This document shows, piece by piece, positions 36,401 to 43,227 of a DNA stretch of 64,000 nt. The stretch is from DATKPC01 sp035524275. GTDB lineage: Bacteria > Pseudomonadota > Gammaproteobacteria > Burkholderiales > Burkholderiaceae_F. The first letter of the stretch is position 1, and each line of letters starts with the position of its first letter. The stretch covers positions 27,646 through 91,645 of the forward strand of contig DATKPC010000097.1 in NCBI GenBank assembly GCA_035524275.1, given 5' to 3'. The position numbers and the translations under genes are program-made. The notes under the pieces are model-generated. The model was given only the letters and a program-made list of their open reading frames with translations. It was not told the DNA's origin and ran no database searches.

Positions 36401-36856
36401 GCCGTCTTTGAATCCGGCTACGGTGTCGGGTTTGCCGGGTCGCCGGACATCTTCGCGTGCAACGTCAACGCCGACACCGTCGTCGCGACCTTGCAGGCGC
36501 CGGAAATCCCGTACGGCCTGTGGGCGGCTTTCCCGTCGGTCGTCGGGCCGTTCGGCTCTGCCGGCGCCACCGACGGTTCGGTGTCGACGGCCGCGATCGT
36601 CAATCTCAAGACGTTCGACGCGAGCGTGACGGCGGACAGCGGCAACCTCTGGGCGGACCTGGTCCTGGGCACGTCGACGTTCAAGCCGCTCGTGCTGGCG
36701 CCGGGGCAGACCGGCACGGTCAACGTCACGATTACGCCGTCGGCGGCGCCGGGGACGGTGGTCACCGGGACGCTGTCGATCGACAACTTCAATGGAACGG
36801 TCTACACGGGCGATGAAATTGCCCGGCTCCCGTACCGCTACACGGTCGTGCCCTGA
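33425..36856 (+). CDS. Secreted S8-family-like serine peptidase with non-canonical active site
   Basis: A 1143-residue exported protein. ATG 33425 follows GGAGGA and leads a signal peptide (RRMRHALAAAVGAAFCVAAGAG). Residues ~35-125 resemble an inhibitor I9 propeptide (DVIVILRDQL to VQAVVLDKP). The subtilase-like core runs from about 200 to 540, with D211 in VAFIADGLDP and nucleophile S472 in FGGTSEAAPLTSA. Where subtilisins have HGTHVAG, this protein reads EAFGDASSIAAQ (residues 248-259), so no catalytic His is apparent. The oxyanion Asn is replaced by D368 in VASTGDAG. Residues 560-1143 are beta-rich and probably form several Fn3/P-domain-like modules. The strong terminator at 36877 ends the unit. 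Either the family uses a different base or it is not a classical protease. Confidence 0.85.
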   Translation: MGVVGYRRMRHALAAAVGAAFCVAAGAGSLSPELAQQFGRQKDADVIVILRDQLPGVQASHGAHSARHAALAAAQAPVVDVMQRGKAQKVRGFGTFNAIAANVTKDVAAQLAAHPAVQAVVLDKPIKAAPKRASLLGGVAADAAGAVSAAGAATSSGANASPDLCNTLEPEALQLMNAAYASTSVPQAQQVLDGAGRPVTGRGVKVAFIADGLDPTIPGFTRPDGSSVFFDYQVFNGDPAGTATAGAEAFGDASSIAAQDMPNGTPLTFDISKFVNASHPLPSPCNIRIRGVAPGASLAGLNVFSNLGYTTTSMFVQAIEYAVEQDDVDVINQSFGGTPYPDTENDPISLADAAAVRAGVTVVASTGDAGTAGTLGSPATDPWVISAGASTQFRFYRQTAYGALGITGGGTLSDNISSLSSGGFAIWTPRTVDVVAPGDLGWALCSTNVTLYNDCTDFNGKPSGIESFGGTSEAAPLTSAVAALVIQAYRSTHGGASPSPALVKSIIMSTATDLGAPAFEQGAGLVNALKAVNVALSIRDSNGSPRGHGDGVVASPSASEATDYPGTRLTRSFKVTNTGTSTAHLTPTLQVLGAALAGQTITVPLNPATDPTFVNTTGATRTYTKRTFVVPPGADHLDGTIAFQSPLGTAPLVYFSLVDPSGKQATYSIPQGAGSGYAHTDVVHPMAGTWTALIWTRPVGVAGSYTGPVQFTWSAERFSTYGSVSPSSLDLAAGASATLSASFAMPSTPGDVAAEVRFGNSGSSSSPNFPAIPVTLRSLVPVGPTGAAFGGTLTGGNGRPGAGPVQTFEFDVPAGLKDLGLSVAISDPGYLLEGELVDPQGMTLSLQPNIDAASGSTTGNLQMTRVRPQPGRWHFVFLQDFTSSGNQTSLPFSAKIAFNSVQVGAAALPSSTSVSLHAGKPVVVPVMVTNSTAVTQLIFADARLDAYGPVALPLAGENTNGTLLGSGYDYFVPPQANEVQFVAQASEPINMDAVFESGYGVGFAGSPDIFACNVNADTVVATLQAPEIPYGLWAAFPSVVGPFGSAGATDGSVSTAAIVNLKTFDASVTADSGNLWADLVLGTSTFKPLVLAPGQTGTVNVTITPSAAPGTVVTGTLSIDNFNGTVYTGDEIARLPYRYTVVP

Positions 36857-36876
36857 CCGTCGCTTTGCCGTCCCTG

Positions 36877-36902
36877 AAAAACGCCCCTGCGGGGGCGTTT
36901 TT
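36877..36902. terminator. Rho-independent, likely bidirectional terminator
   Basis: An 11-bp perfect stem, AAAAACGCCCC and GGGGCGTTTTT, with a 4-base TGCG loop. It lies 21 bp after the S8 peptidase stop and 39 bp from the convergent qorB stop. The A run on one side and the T run on the other allow termination in both directions. It is the clearest terminator in the window. Confidence 0.95.
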
Positions 36903-36940
36903 CCTTGGCGACGACGTTCGGCGCGAGAAGGACCGGACGG

Positions 36941-37849
36941 CTAGCGCTTCGCGCCCGCGAGCGCCGCCTTGTTCGCGTCGACCCATGCCTCGAACGGTTG
37001 CGGATCGCGGCCGGTCAGCTTCCGGAAGTCCGTGGTCACGTCGCCGAACTGGCCTGCCGCGGTGTTGGCGTCGAACGACGCGAAGACGCGCGCGATCGGC
37101 TCCGGGAGGCCGTGGGTCGTCATGCCCTTGACGAGATCCTCGATCGACACCGGGACGACCCGGATCGGCTTGCCGACGGCGCGGCTTACCAGCGCGGCGA
37201 CTTCCGCGCTCGAGTACGCCCGGGTGCCGCTCAGCGTGTAGGTCGTCTTCGCGCGATCGCCGCTCGCAAGCGCCACCGCGGCGGCCCGCGCGAGATCGTC
37301 GCGCGAGATGTCGGCGGCCTTGCCGTCGCCGGTCGCCTTGAACCACTGGCCGGAGGCGATTGCGCCGGGCATCGCGTGCAACAGGTTCTCGAAGTACCAG
37401 TGGTTGCGCAGCACGGTCCAGCCGGGCAGCGCGCTTTCGGCGAGCGCGGCTTCGGTTCCGGCGTGGTCCGGTGCGAACGTGACGAGCGATGTACCCGGCT
37501 TCGGCATCGAGGTGTAGACGACATGCTGCACGCCCGCGCGGACGGCCGCGGTGACGGCCGCGCGGTGCTGCGCCAGGCGCACGCCCGGCGCGTCCAGCCG
37601 ATCGGTGCTGATCAGCAGCAGCCGCTGGACGCCGCGAAATGCCTCGTGCAGGCCGGCGACGTCGTCGAAGTTGGCCTTGCGGACCGCGACGCCGCGTGCG
37701 GCCAGCCCGGAGAGTTCCGCGGGCTTGCGGCTGGCGGCGACGATCCGCTGCGCAGGGATCTGCAGCGTGTCGAGGAGGTGGTGCAGCACGGCGCTTCCGA
37801 GGTGGCCGGAGGCGCCGGTCACGAGCAGGGTGTCGGGGGTGGTGGTCAT
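36941..37849 (-). CDS. qorB: NAD(P)H:quinone oxidoreductase, QorB/YtfG type
   Basis: A 302-residue NAD(P)H-binding protein of the NmrA-like/atypical SDR group. The nucleotide motif is LLVTGASGHLGSAV at the N-terminus. RLLLISTDRLDAPG and WTVLRNHWYFENLL are characteristic of E. coli YtfG (QOR2), which reduces quinones in the cytoplasm and protects against redox cycling. The neighbouring divergent HxlR-type regulator is the expected partner (ytfG/ytfH arrangement), which supports the assignment. Its leader contains two 13-bp direct repeats and a candidate regulator site. Confidence 0.9.
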   Translation of the reverse strand: MTTTPDTLLVTGASGHLGSAVLHHLLDTLQIPAQRIVAASRKPAELSGLAARGVAVRKANFDDVAGLHEAFRGVQRLLLISTDRLDAPGVRLAQHRAAVTAAVRAGVQHVVYTSMPKPGTSLVTFAPDHAGTEAALAESALPGWTVLRNHWYFENLLHAMPGAIASGQWFKATGDGKAADISRDDLARAAAVALASGDRAKTTYTLSGTRAYSSAEVAALVSRAVGKPIRVVPVSIEDLVKGMTTHGLPEPIARVFASFDANTAAGQFGDVTTDFRKLTGRDPQPFEAWVDANKAALAGAKR

Positions 37850-37883
37850 GGCGTTTCCTTCGCGGTGGGAGGTCGAGGAGCTT

Positions 37884-37917
37884 GGCGAACGGTCTCGGCG
37901 AACGGTCTCGGCGAACG
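37884..37917. repeat. 13-bp direct repeat in the qorB leader
   Basis: The unit GGCGAACGGTCTC occurs twice head to tail, followed by a partial third copy (GGCGAACG). It lies 35-68 bp upstream of the qorB start, between the start codon and the candidate operator. Function is unknown; it may be a replication-slippage product. Confidence 0.7.
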
Positions 37918-37924
37918 AATATGG

Positions 37925-37939
37925 GTAACTAAAAAGTAC
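37925..37939. promoter_or_regulatory. Candidate QorR (HxlR-type) operator in the qorB/qorR intergenic region
   Basis: The 15-bp site GTAACTAAAAAGTAC has inverted GTA/TAC ends around an A-rich centre and lies in the AT-rich core between the two divergent genes. HxlR-type regulators of this group bind sites with GTA-N-TAC ends. Position and form fit repression of both genes, but this is inferred from pattern only. Confidence 0.5.
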
Positions 37940-38042
37940 TTGATTCCTTTTCGTTCATTACTTCGACTATGATGCCCAAGAGCGGCGCTGCGATGCAAGA
38001 AGGGCGCTGGCCGTAACCGAGTGACTGCGGAGTAACCCACGG

Positions 38043-38429
38043 ATGACGCTGCACCGATCGAAGGCCCATTTCGCTGAAAAATGTCCGATTCGCGACGTCC
38101 TGGACCGGATCGGCGACCGTTGGAGCATGCTGGTCCTGTTCACGCTGCACGAATCCGGCACGCTGCGATTCACGGCGTTGAAGGGCCGGATCGAGGACAT
38201 CTCGCAGCGGATGCTGGCGCAGACTCTGCGCCACCTGGAGCAGGACGGACTCGTGTCGCGCACGGTGCATCCGACCATCCCGCCGCGCGTGGACTACGCG
38301 CTGACGCCGCTCGGCGCGTCGTTCCTGGAGCCGATGGGCGCGTTGCGCGCGTGGGCCGAGGCACATCACGAGGCCGTCCGCGCGGCGCGGCGCGCGTACG
38401 TGCCGCCGCCGGTGGTCGAGGCGCGATAG
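38043..38429 (+). CDS. qorR: HxlR-family transcriptional regulator, QorR/YtfH type
   Basis: A 128-residue winged-helix regulator. The family core CPIRDVLDRIGDRWSMLVLFTL is present, and C14 sits at the position used as redox or quinone sensor in QorR/YodB-like proteins. The recognition region reads ISQRMLAQTLRHLEQDGLVSR. It is encoded divergently from qorB, so it most likely represses qorB and itself through the palindromic site between them, released by quinones or electrophiles. The gene is followed by a REPIN-like palindrome. Confidence 0.88.
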   Translation: MTLHRSKAHFAEKCPIRDVLDRIGDRWSMLVLFTLHESGTLRFTALKGRIEDISQRMLAQTLRHLEQDGLVSRTVHPTIPPRVDYALTPLGASFLEPMGALRAWAEAHHEAVRAARRAYVPPPVVEAR

Positions 38430-38439
38430 CCTTCTTGCA

Positions 38440-38585
38440 CCCTCTCCCCCCGCCCCTCTCCCCCCGCCCCTCTCCCGCCTGCGCGGGCGAGGGGAGTCAC
38501 GTCGTCAAGAATTGAAATGTGCCCCGACGGCTGACGCCGGAACTCCCCTCGCCCGCGCAAGCGGGAGAGGGGCGGGGGGAGAGGG
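38440..38585. repeat. REPIN/MITE-like palindromic repeat, copy 1
   Basis: Two GC-rich inverted arms (38440-38497 and 38542-38585) flank a 44-bp centre. The arms read CCCTCTCCCCCCG...GCGAGGGGAGT and the reverse complement; the left arm carries one extra internal 14-bp unit. A homologous element occurs at 63820-63950 in the opposite orientation: its centre shares the TCCGGCGTCAGCCGTCG and TCAATTCT segments with the reverse complement of this centre. No ORF is carried. Such elements are non-autonomous and often transcribed as hairpins between convergent genes, as here between qorR and the lacI-type gene. Confidence 0.85.
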
Positions 38586-38609
38586 TCGCCGCGAACCGCA
38601 CTCCCCAAC

Positions 38610-39626
38610 CTACCCCGATTGCCGCAGCACCAGGGTCGGCTGCGCGAGGTACCGCTGCCGCGCGCGCCGCGGCTGATCGATCCGCGCCAGCAGCAGTTCG
38701 GCCGCGTGTTCCCCGAGTTGCGTCGGACGAATGTCCACGGTGCTCAGCGGCGGATTGGAGTGCGCGGTATCCAGGATGTTGTCGAAGCCGATCAGCGCGA
38801 AGTCGGCGCCCGCTCGCCGCTCGGCCTCGCCCAGCGCCGAGAGCGCCCCGAAGGCCACGAGATCGTTGTAGCAGGCCGCGGCGGTGACCCGCGGCTGCTC
38901 GTCGAGCAGCTTGCGCAGGCTGTCGTAGCCGCCCTGGCGCGTCGGAGGCGACGCGAACACGAGACGCTCGTCGAAGCCGATCCCGGCGCGCTTCAGCGCG
39001 GCTTCGTAGCCCTGCAGCCGCTGCCGCAGCACCGGCCCGGAAAGCCCGCCGAGGAATCCGATGCGCCGATGGCCTTGCGCAAGCAGGTGCTCGGTCGCGA
39101 GCTGAACGCCGAGCGCATTGTCGGCGCCGGCAAAGTCGTAGTCGCCGCGGCCGAGCGTGCGCACCATCACGACGAGCGGAATGCCCCAGCCCTGGACCGT
39201 CTTCGTCAGCGACGGCGGCGTGCCCAGCGTCGGGCACAGCGCGATGCCGGCGGCGTGCTGCTCGCGCATCGTCCACAGCACGCGCTGCTGCCGGTCGATG
39301 TCCTCGCTCGTGTGCGCCATCAGCACGATGTAGCCGGCCTCGACGAGGCGTCGCTCCAGGCCGACCAGGACCTCCGCGAAGAACGGGTTCATCAGGTCGT
39401 TGATGAGGACCCCGATCATGTTGGACGATTTGCGCCGCAGGTCGGCGGCGCGCCGGTTGTACACGTAGCCGAGACGGCGCGCGGCGCGGCGCACGCGCTC
39501 GGCCGTCTCGTCGCGGATCAGCTCGCTGCCCTGCAGCACGAGCGAGACGGTGGATTTCGATACATTCGCCTCGGCGGCGACATCGAGGATCGTCGCGGGC
39601 CGCGCCTTCGGTGACTTCGTGTCCAT
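38610..39626 (-). CDS. LacI-family transcriptional regulator
   Basis: A 338-residue repressor. The N-terminal helix-turn-helix and hinge (TILDVAAEANVSKSTVS, then AARRLGYVYN) are followed by a periplasmic-binding-protein-like effector domain with IGVLINDLMNPFF and HLLAQGHRRIGFLGG. ATG 39626 gives MDTKSPKARP. It is divergent from the long sugar-oxidation operon, and the region between them holds a promoter and two palindromic operator sites. It should therefore repress that operon in the absence of a sugar-like inducer. The inducer is unknown. Confidence 0.93.
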   Translation of the reverse strand: MDTKSPKARPATILDVAAEANVSKSTVSLVLQGSELIRDETAERVRRAARRLGYVYNRRAADLRRKSSNMIGVLINDLMNPFFAEVLVGLERRLVEAGYIVLMAHTSEDIDRQQRVLWTMREQHAAGIALCPTLGTPPSLTKTVQGWGIPLVVMVRTLGRGDYDFAGADNALGVQLATEHLLAQGHRRIGFLGGLSGPVLRQRLQGYEAALKRAGIGFDERLVFASPPTRQGGYDSLRKLLDEQPRVTAAACYNDLVAFGALSALGEAERRAGADFALIGFDNILDTAHSNPPLSTVDIRPTQLGEHAAELLLARIDQPRRARQRYLAQPTLVLRQSG

Positions 39627-39676
39627 GTCGTCGACGGTGTCTCCCGGATACCGCGCGCGCCGTCGAAGCGGCGCGC

Positions 39677-39705
39677 TTGACAAGAGTTTAGAACGATCCA
39701 ATAAT
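39677..39705 (+). promoter_or_regulatory. Sigma-70-type promoter for the sugar-oxidation operon
   Basis: TTGACA at 39677-39682 is a perfect -35 box. After 17 bp comes AATAAT at 39700-39705, five of six matches to the -10 box. Transcription would start near 39712. This is too close to ATG 39723 for a ribosome site and supports the TTG start at 39768 for the first gene. Confidence 0.8.
39685..39702. promoter_or_regulatory. LacI-type operator O2 (imperfect), between -35 and -10
   Basis: GTTTAGAACGATCCAATA shares the AACGATCCAAT half with the operator at 39708, but its other arm is degenerate. It covers the spacer of the promoter, so binding would block RNA polymerase. Confidence 0.6.
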
Positions 39706-39707
39706 TC

Positions 39708-39725
39708 CATTGGAACGATCCAATG
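39708..39725. promoter_or_regulatory. LacI-type operator O1, at the transcription start
   Basis: CATTGGAACGATCCAATG has perfect 7-bp arms (CATTGGA/TCCAATG) around ACGA, an 18-bp palindrome with a central CG step typical of LacI/GalR operators. It begins just after the -10 box. Its centre is 23 bp from the centre of O2, about two helical turns, so two dimers could bind on the same face. Confidence 0.78.
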
Positions 39726-39767
39726 AATCGGCGAGAAAATAGCGTCGATGCGGGACGGGAGGGATTC

Positions 39768-40796
39768 TTGGGCAACGGGCGAAAGACCGGCTGGGGCTTG
39801 ATCGGCGCCAGCACGATTGCGGCGGAATGGGTCATCGATGCGATCCGCGCGCAGCCGGGGCACGAGGTCGTCGCCGTCGCCAGCGCGAGCCGGGCGCGCG
39901 GCGAGGAATACGCGCGCCGCCACGGCATTGCCGCGGCGCATGCCGACGTCGCCGCGCTGCTCGCGAATCCGGCCGTCGATATCGTCTACGTCAGCACGAC
40001 CAACGAGCTGCATCATCCGCAGGTGCTCGCGGCGGCGGCGGCCGGCAAGCACGTGCTGTGCGAAAAGCCGCTCGCGCTGTCGGTCGACGACGCGGTCCAT
40101 ATGGCGGCGGCGTGCCGCCGCGCCGGCGTCACGTTGGCGACGAACCATCACCTGCGCAATGCGGCGACGCACCGCCGGATCCGCGAGCTGGTCCTGGGCG
40201 GCGCGATCGGCAGGCCGCTGTTCGCGCGCGTGTTCCACGCCGTCTACCTGCCGCCGCACCTGCAGGGCTGGCGACTGGACAAGCCGCAGGCGGGCGGCGG
40301 CGTCATCCTGGACATCACGGTGCACGACGTCGATACGTTGCGCTTCGTCCTGGCCGCCGAGCCGCTCGAGGCGGTCGCGATGAGCCAGTCGGCGTCGCTG
40401 GCGCGCGCCGGGCTGGAGGACGGCGCGATGGCGGTGCTGCGATTCGACAACGGCGTGCTCGCGCAGCTGCACGATGCCTTCACGGTGAAGTACGCCGGCA
40501 CCGGGATCGAGATCCACGGCGACGAGGGGTCGATCGTCGGTCGCGACGTGATGACGCAGCGGCCCGTCGGCGAGGTCGTCCTGCGCCATGCCGGCGGCGA
40601 ATCGCGCATCGACGTGCAGCACGAGAACCTCTACGTCCGCGGCGTCGCCGCGTTCTGCGCGGCGGTCCGCGGCGAGGGCGTGCCCGCGGCGTCCGCGGAC
40701 GACGGCATCCGGTCGCTTGCCGCGGCGCTCGCCGTCCGCGAGGCGTGCGAGTCCGGCCGGCGCGTCGGCATCGCGGCACCCGCTGCGGTGTCCTGA
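39768..40796 (+). CDS. Gfo/Idh/MocA-family oxidoreductase
   Basis: A 342-residue NAD(P)-dependent sugar or cyclitol oxidoreductase. The Rossmann start is TGWGLIGASTIAAEWV, the EKP motif is VLCEKPLAL, and the C-terminal domain has GGGVILDITVHDVDTLRF, in which the family places the catalytic His/Asp. TTG 39768 is chosen because GGGAGGGA precedes it by a few bases and the inferred transcript begins near 39712; ATG 39723 would add 15 residues and has no ribosome site. It is the first gene of the LacI-controlled operon, 8 bp before the CoA-transferase. Family members oxidise or reduce sugars at C1-C3 or act on inositols; the actual substrate is unknown. Confidence 0.88.
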   Translation: MGNGRKTGWGLIGASTIAAEWVIDAIRAQPGHEVVAVASASRARGEEYARRHGIAAAHADVAALLANPAVDIVYVSTTNELHHPQVLAAAAAGKHVLCEKPLALSVDDAVHMAAACRRAGVTLATNHHLRNAATHRRIRELVLGGAIGRPLFARVFHAVYLPPHLQGWRLDKPQAGGGVILDITVHDVDTLRFVLAAEPLEAVAMSQSASLARAGLEDGAMAVLRFDNGVLAQLHDAFTVKYAGTGIEIHGDEGSIVGRDVMTQRPVGEVVLRHAGGESRIDVQHENLYVRGVAAFCAAVRGEGVPAASADDGIRSLAAALAVREACESGRRVGIAAPAAVS

Positions 40797-40804
40797 GAGC
40801 CGGG

Positions 40805-42400
40805 GTGGAAAAAGTCATCAGCGCCGCGCAGGCGGCACGGCTGGTCCGCGACGGCGATGTCGTCAGCGTCAGCTCCTCCAGCGGCCTGGGCTGCCCGGAC
40901 CGCGTGCTCGAGGCGATCGGCGAGCGTTTCCGCAGCGAGGGCGCGCCGCGTGGTTTGACGACGCTGCATCCGATCGCGGCCGGCGACATGTACGGCATCA
41001 AGGGCATCGACCACATCGCGGAACCGGGGCTGCTCGCCCGCGTCCTCGCGGGCTCGTATCCGAGCGGGCCGTCATCCCTGCCGATGCCGAAGATCTGGCG
41101 GATGGTCGTCGACAACCAGGTCGAGGCCTACAACATCCCGAGCGGCATCCTGTTCGACATGCATCGGGACGCCGCGGCGCGCCGCCCCGGCGTCCTGACG
41201 AAAGTCGGCATCGGCACGTTCGTCGATCCGGACCAGCAGGGCTGCGCGATGAACGAAGTGGCCGCGCGCCGTCCGGTCGTGCGCAAGGAGCGCTTCGACG
41301 GTGACGAGTGGCTCTATTTTCCGGCGATTGCGCCGAACGTCGCGATCATCCGGGCCACCACCGCGGACGTGCGCGGCAACCTGACCTACGAGCACGAAGG
41401 GGCGCTGCTCGGCGGGCTGGACCAGGCGCTGGCGGCGCGCAACCGCGGCGGCATCGTCATCGCGCAGGTCAAGCGGGTCGTGCGCGAAGGCAGCCTCCGG
41501 CCGCACGATGTCCACGTACCGTGCAACCTCGTCGACTACATCGTCGTCGACCCCGACCAGTGGCAGACGACGCAAACGGCCTACGATCCGGCGATCAGCG
41601 GCGAAATCCAGCGGCCGCCGACGACGTTCGAGCCTCAGGCGTGGGGTCCCGAAAAGGTCATCGCGCGGCGCACGGCCATGGAACTGGCGCGCGGCCAGGC
41701 CGTCAACCTCGGCTTCGGGATCTCCGCCAACGTCCCGCGCATCCTTCTCGAGGAGGGGCTGCATGGCGAAGTCACCTGGACGATCGAGCAGGGCGCCGTC
41801 GGCGGCATGCCGCTGCTCGGCTTTGCGTTCGGCTGTGCGTCGAACGCCGATGCGATCGTGCCGTCGCCGAACCAGTTCACCTACTTCCAGGGCGGCGGCT
41901 TCGACGTGACGCTGCTGTCGTTCCTGCAGGTCGACGAGCACGGCAGCGTCAACGTCTCGCGGCTCGCGTCCAAGCCGTACCTGACCGCCGGCTGCGGCGG
42001 GTTCGTCGACATCACGGCGCACGCGCGGCGGATCGTCTTCTCCGGCTTCTTCACCGCCGGGGCGCGCCTTCGCGTCGGCGACGGGCGGCTCGCGATCGAG
42101 CAGGAGGGACGCTCGCGGAAGTTCGTCCGGGAAGCGGAACACGTCACGTTCAGCGGCGTCGTCGGCCGCGCGCGCGGCCAGCGCGTCACGTACGTGACCG
42201 AGCGCTGCGTGATCGACCTGGAACGCGATGCGCTGGTCGTCCGCGAAATCGCCCCCGGCGTCGACCTGCAGCGCGACGTGCTGGCACAGTCCGAATTCCC
42301 GCTCGTCGTGGATCCTGCGCTGCGTCCGATGGACGAGCGCCTGTTCCGCGAGCGGCCGATCGACCTGCAGCTGCAACCGGGAAGGGCTCCCCGTGGATGA
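40805..42400 (+). CDS. Acyl-CoA:carboxylate CoA-transferase (fused alpha/beta, Pct/YdiF type)
   Basis: A 531-residue class I CoA-transferase with both subunits in one chain. The alpha half begins VEKVISAAQAARLVRDGD and the beta half begins near ARRTAMELARGQAVNLGFG. The catalytic Glu is E328 in TIEQGAVGG, which forms the glutamyl-CoA thioester. GTG 40805 is the first start after the upstream stop; the frame is open far back through the oxidoreductase gene but only by chance. It moves CoA from a donor such as acetyl-CoA to a short carboxylate. Its place among sugar-oxidation genes suggests that a carboxylate product is activated before the enoyl-CoA hydratase acts. Confidence 0.92.
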   Translation: MEKVISAAQAARLVRDGDVVSVSSSSGLGCPDRVLEAIGERFRSEGAPRGLTTLHPIAAGDMYGIKGIDHIAEPGLLARVLAGSYPSGPSSLPMPKIWRMVVDNQVEAYNIPSGILFDMHRDAAARRPGVLTKVGIGTFVDPDQQGCAMNEVAARRPVVRKERFDGDEWLYFPAIAPNVAIIRATTADVRGNLTYEHEGALLGGLDQALAARNRGGIVIAQVKRVVREGSLRPHDVHVPCNLVDYIVVDPDQWQTTQTAYDPAISGEIQRPPTTFEPQAWGPEKVIARRTAMELARGQAVNLGFGISANVPRILLEEGLHGEVTWTIEQGAVGGMPLLGFAFGCASNADAIVPSPNQFTYFQGGGFDVTLLSFLQVDEHGSVNVSRLASKPYLTAGCGGFVDITAHARRIVFSGFFTAGARLRVGDGRLAIEQEGRSRKFVREAEHVTFSGVVGRARGQRVTYVTERCVIDLERDALVVREIAPGVDLQRDVLAQSEFPLVVDPALRPMDERLFRERPIDLQLQPGRAPRG

Positions 42401-43172
42401 TTCCCTCGTCGGCGTCGAGCGCGACGGCGATGTCGCGCTCGTGACGCTGTCGCGACCGGCGAAGCTCAATGCGCTGACGCCGGCGATGCTCGATGACCTG
42501 GAGCGCGCGGCCCGCGCGATCGAGCACGACGAGCGGGCGCGCGCCGTCGTGCTGACCGGCGCCGGCGACCGGGCCTTCTGTGTCGGCGCCGACATTCTCG
42601 AATGGTCGTCGCTGCAGCCGCTCGACATGTGGCGACGCTGGGTCCGTCGCGGCCACCAGGTCTTCGACCAATGGGCACGCCTGCGCCAGCCGGTGATCGC
42701 GGCGCTCAACGGCCACGCGCTCGGCGGCGGGCTGGAGCTCGCGATGACCGCCGACATCCGCGTGGCGTCGGAAGCGTCCGAATTCGCGCTGCCGGAGGCG
42801 TCGATCGGCACCTGTCCCGGGTGGTCCGGCTCGCAGCGGCTGGTGCGCCTGGTTGGCGCGAGTCGCGCGAAGTACCTGGCGTTGACCGGTTTCCGGATGA
42901 GCGCGGCGGAAGCGCGCGCCGGCGGCCTCCTCCACGAGGTGGTGCCGGCGGCGTCGGTGATGCCGCGAGCGCTGGAAATCGCGCGCCGCGTCGCCTCGCT
43001 CGCGCCGGTTTCGGTCCAGCTGACGAAGCAACTCGTCAATGCGGCGGCCGGCGAGGAATCGGCCGCGTCGCTCGAGGCGATGGCCGGCGCGCTGTCGGCG
43101 TTCACCGAGGACGGAGCCGAAGGCGTGCGCAGCTTCCGCGAAAAGCGCGCGCCGGCCTTCGCCGGGCGCTGA
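42393..43172 (+). CDS. Enoyl-CoA hydratase/isomerase family protein
   Basis: A 259-residue crotonase. The CoA site is DRAFCVGADILEW and the oxyanion hole and first Glu are in NGHALGGGLELAMTADIRVA. The second Glu is in FALPEASIG, so both catalytic acids of hydratases are kept. GTG 42393 overlaps the CoA-transferase stop by 8 bp, which indicates translational coupling, and a GGGAAGGG site precedes it. It probably hydrates or cleaves the CoA ester made by the preceding transferase. Whether it is a hydratase, isomerase or retro-aldolase cannot be told. Confidence 0.9.
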   Translation: MDDSLVGVERDGDVALVTLSRPAKLNALTPAMLDDLERAARAIEHDERARAVVLTGAGDRAFCVGADILEWSSLQPLDMWRRWVRRGHQVFDQWARLRQPVIAALNGHALGGGLELAMTADIRVASEASEFALPEASIGTCPGWSGSQRLVRLVGASRAKYLALTGFRMSAAEARAGGLLHEVVPAASVMPRALEIARRVASLAPVSVQLTKQLVNAAAGEESAASLEAMAGALSAFTEDGAEGVRSFREKRAPAFAGR

Positions 43173-43227
43173 ACCCCGTGCGGTCGCGCAGCGTCGTCAA
43201 CCCCCGCGGTCCCGCCACCGAGACACG

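Noticed and set aside
42228..42392. Upstream extension of the operon enoyl-CoA hydratase to 42228
   Set aside because: The extra residues come from the end of the CoA-transferase in another phase. GTG 42393 with its ribosome site gives a normal crotonase N-terminus.
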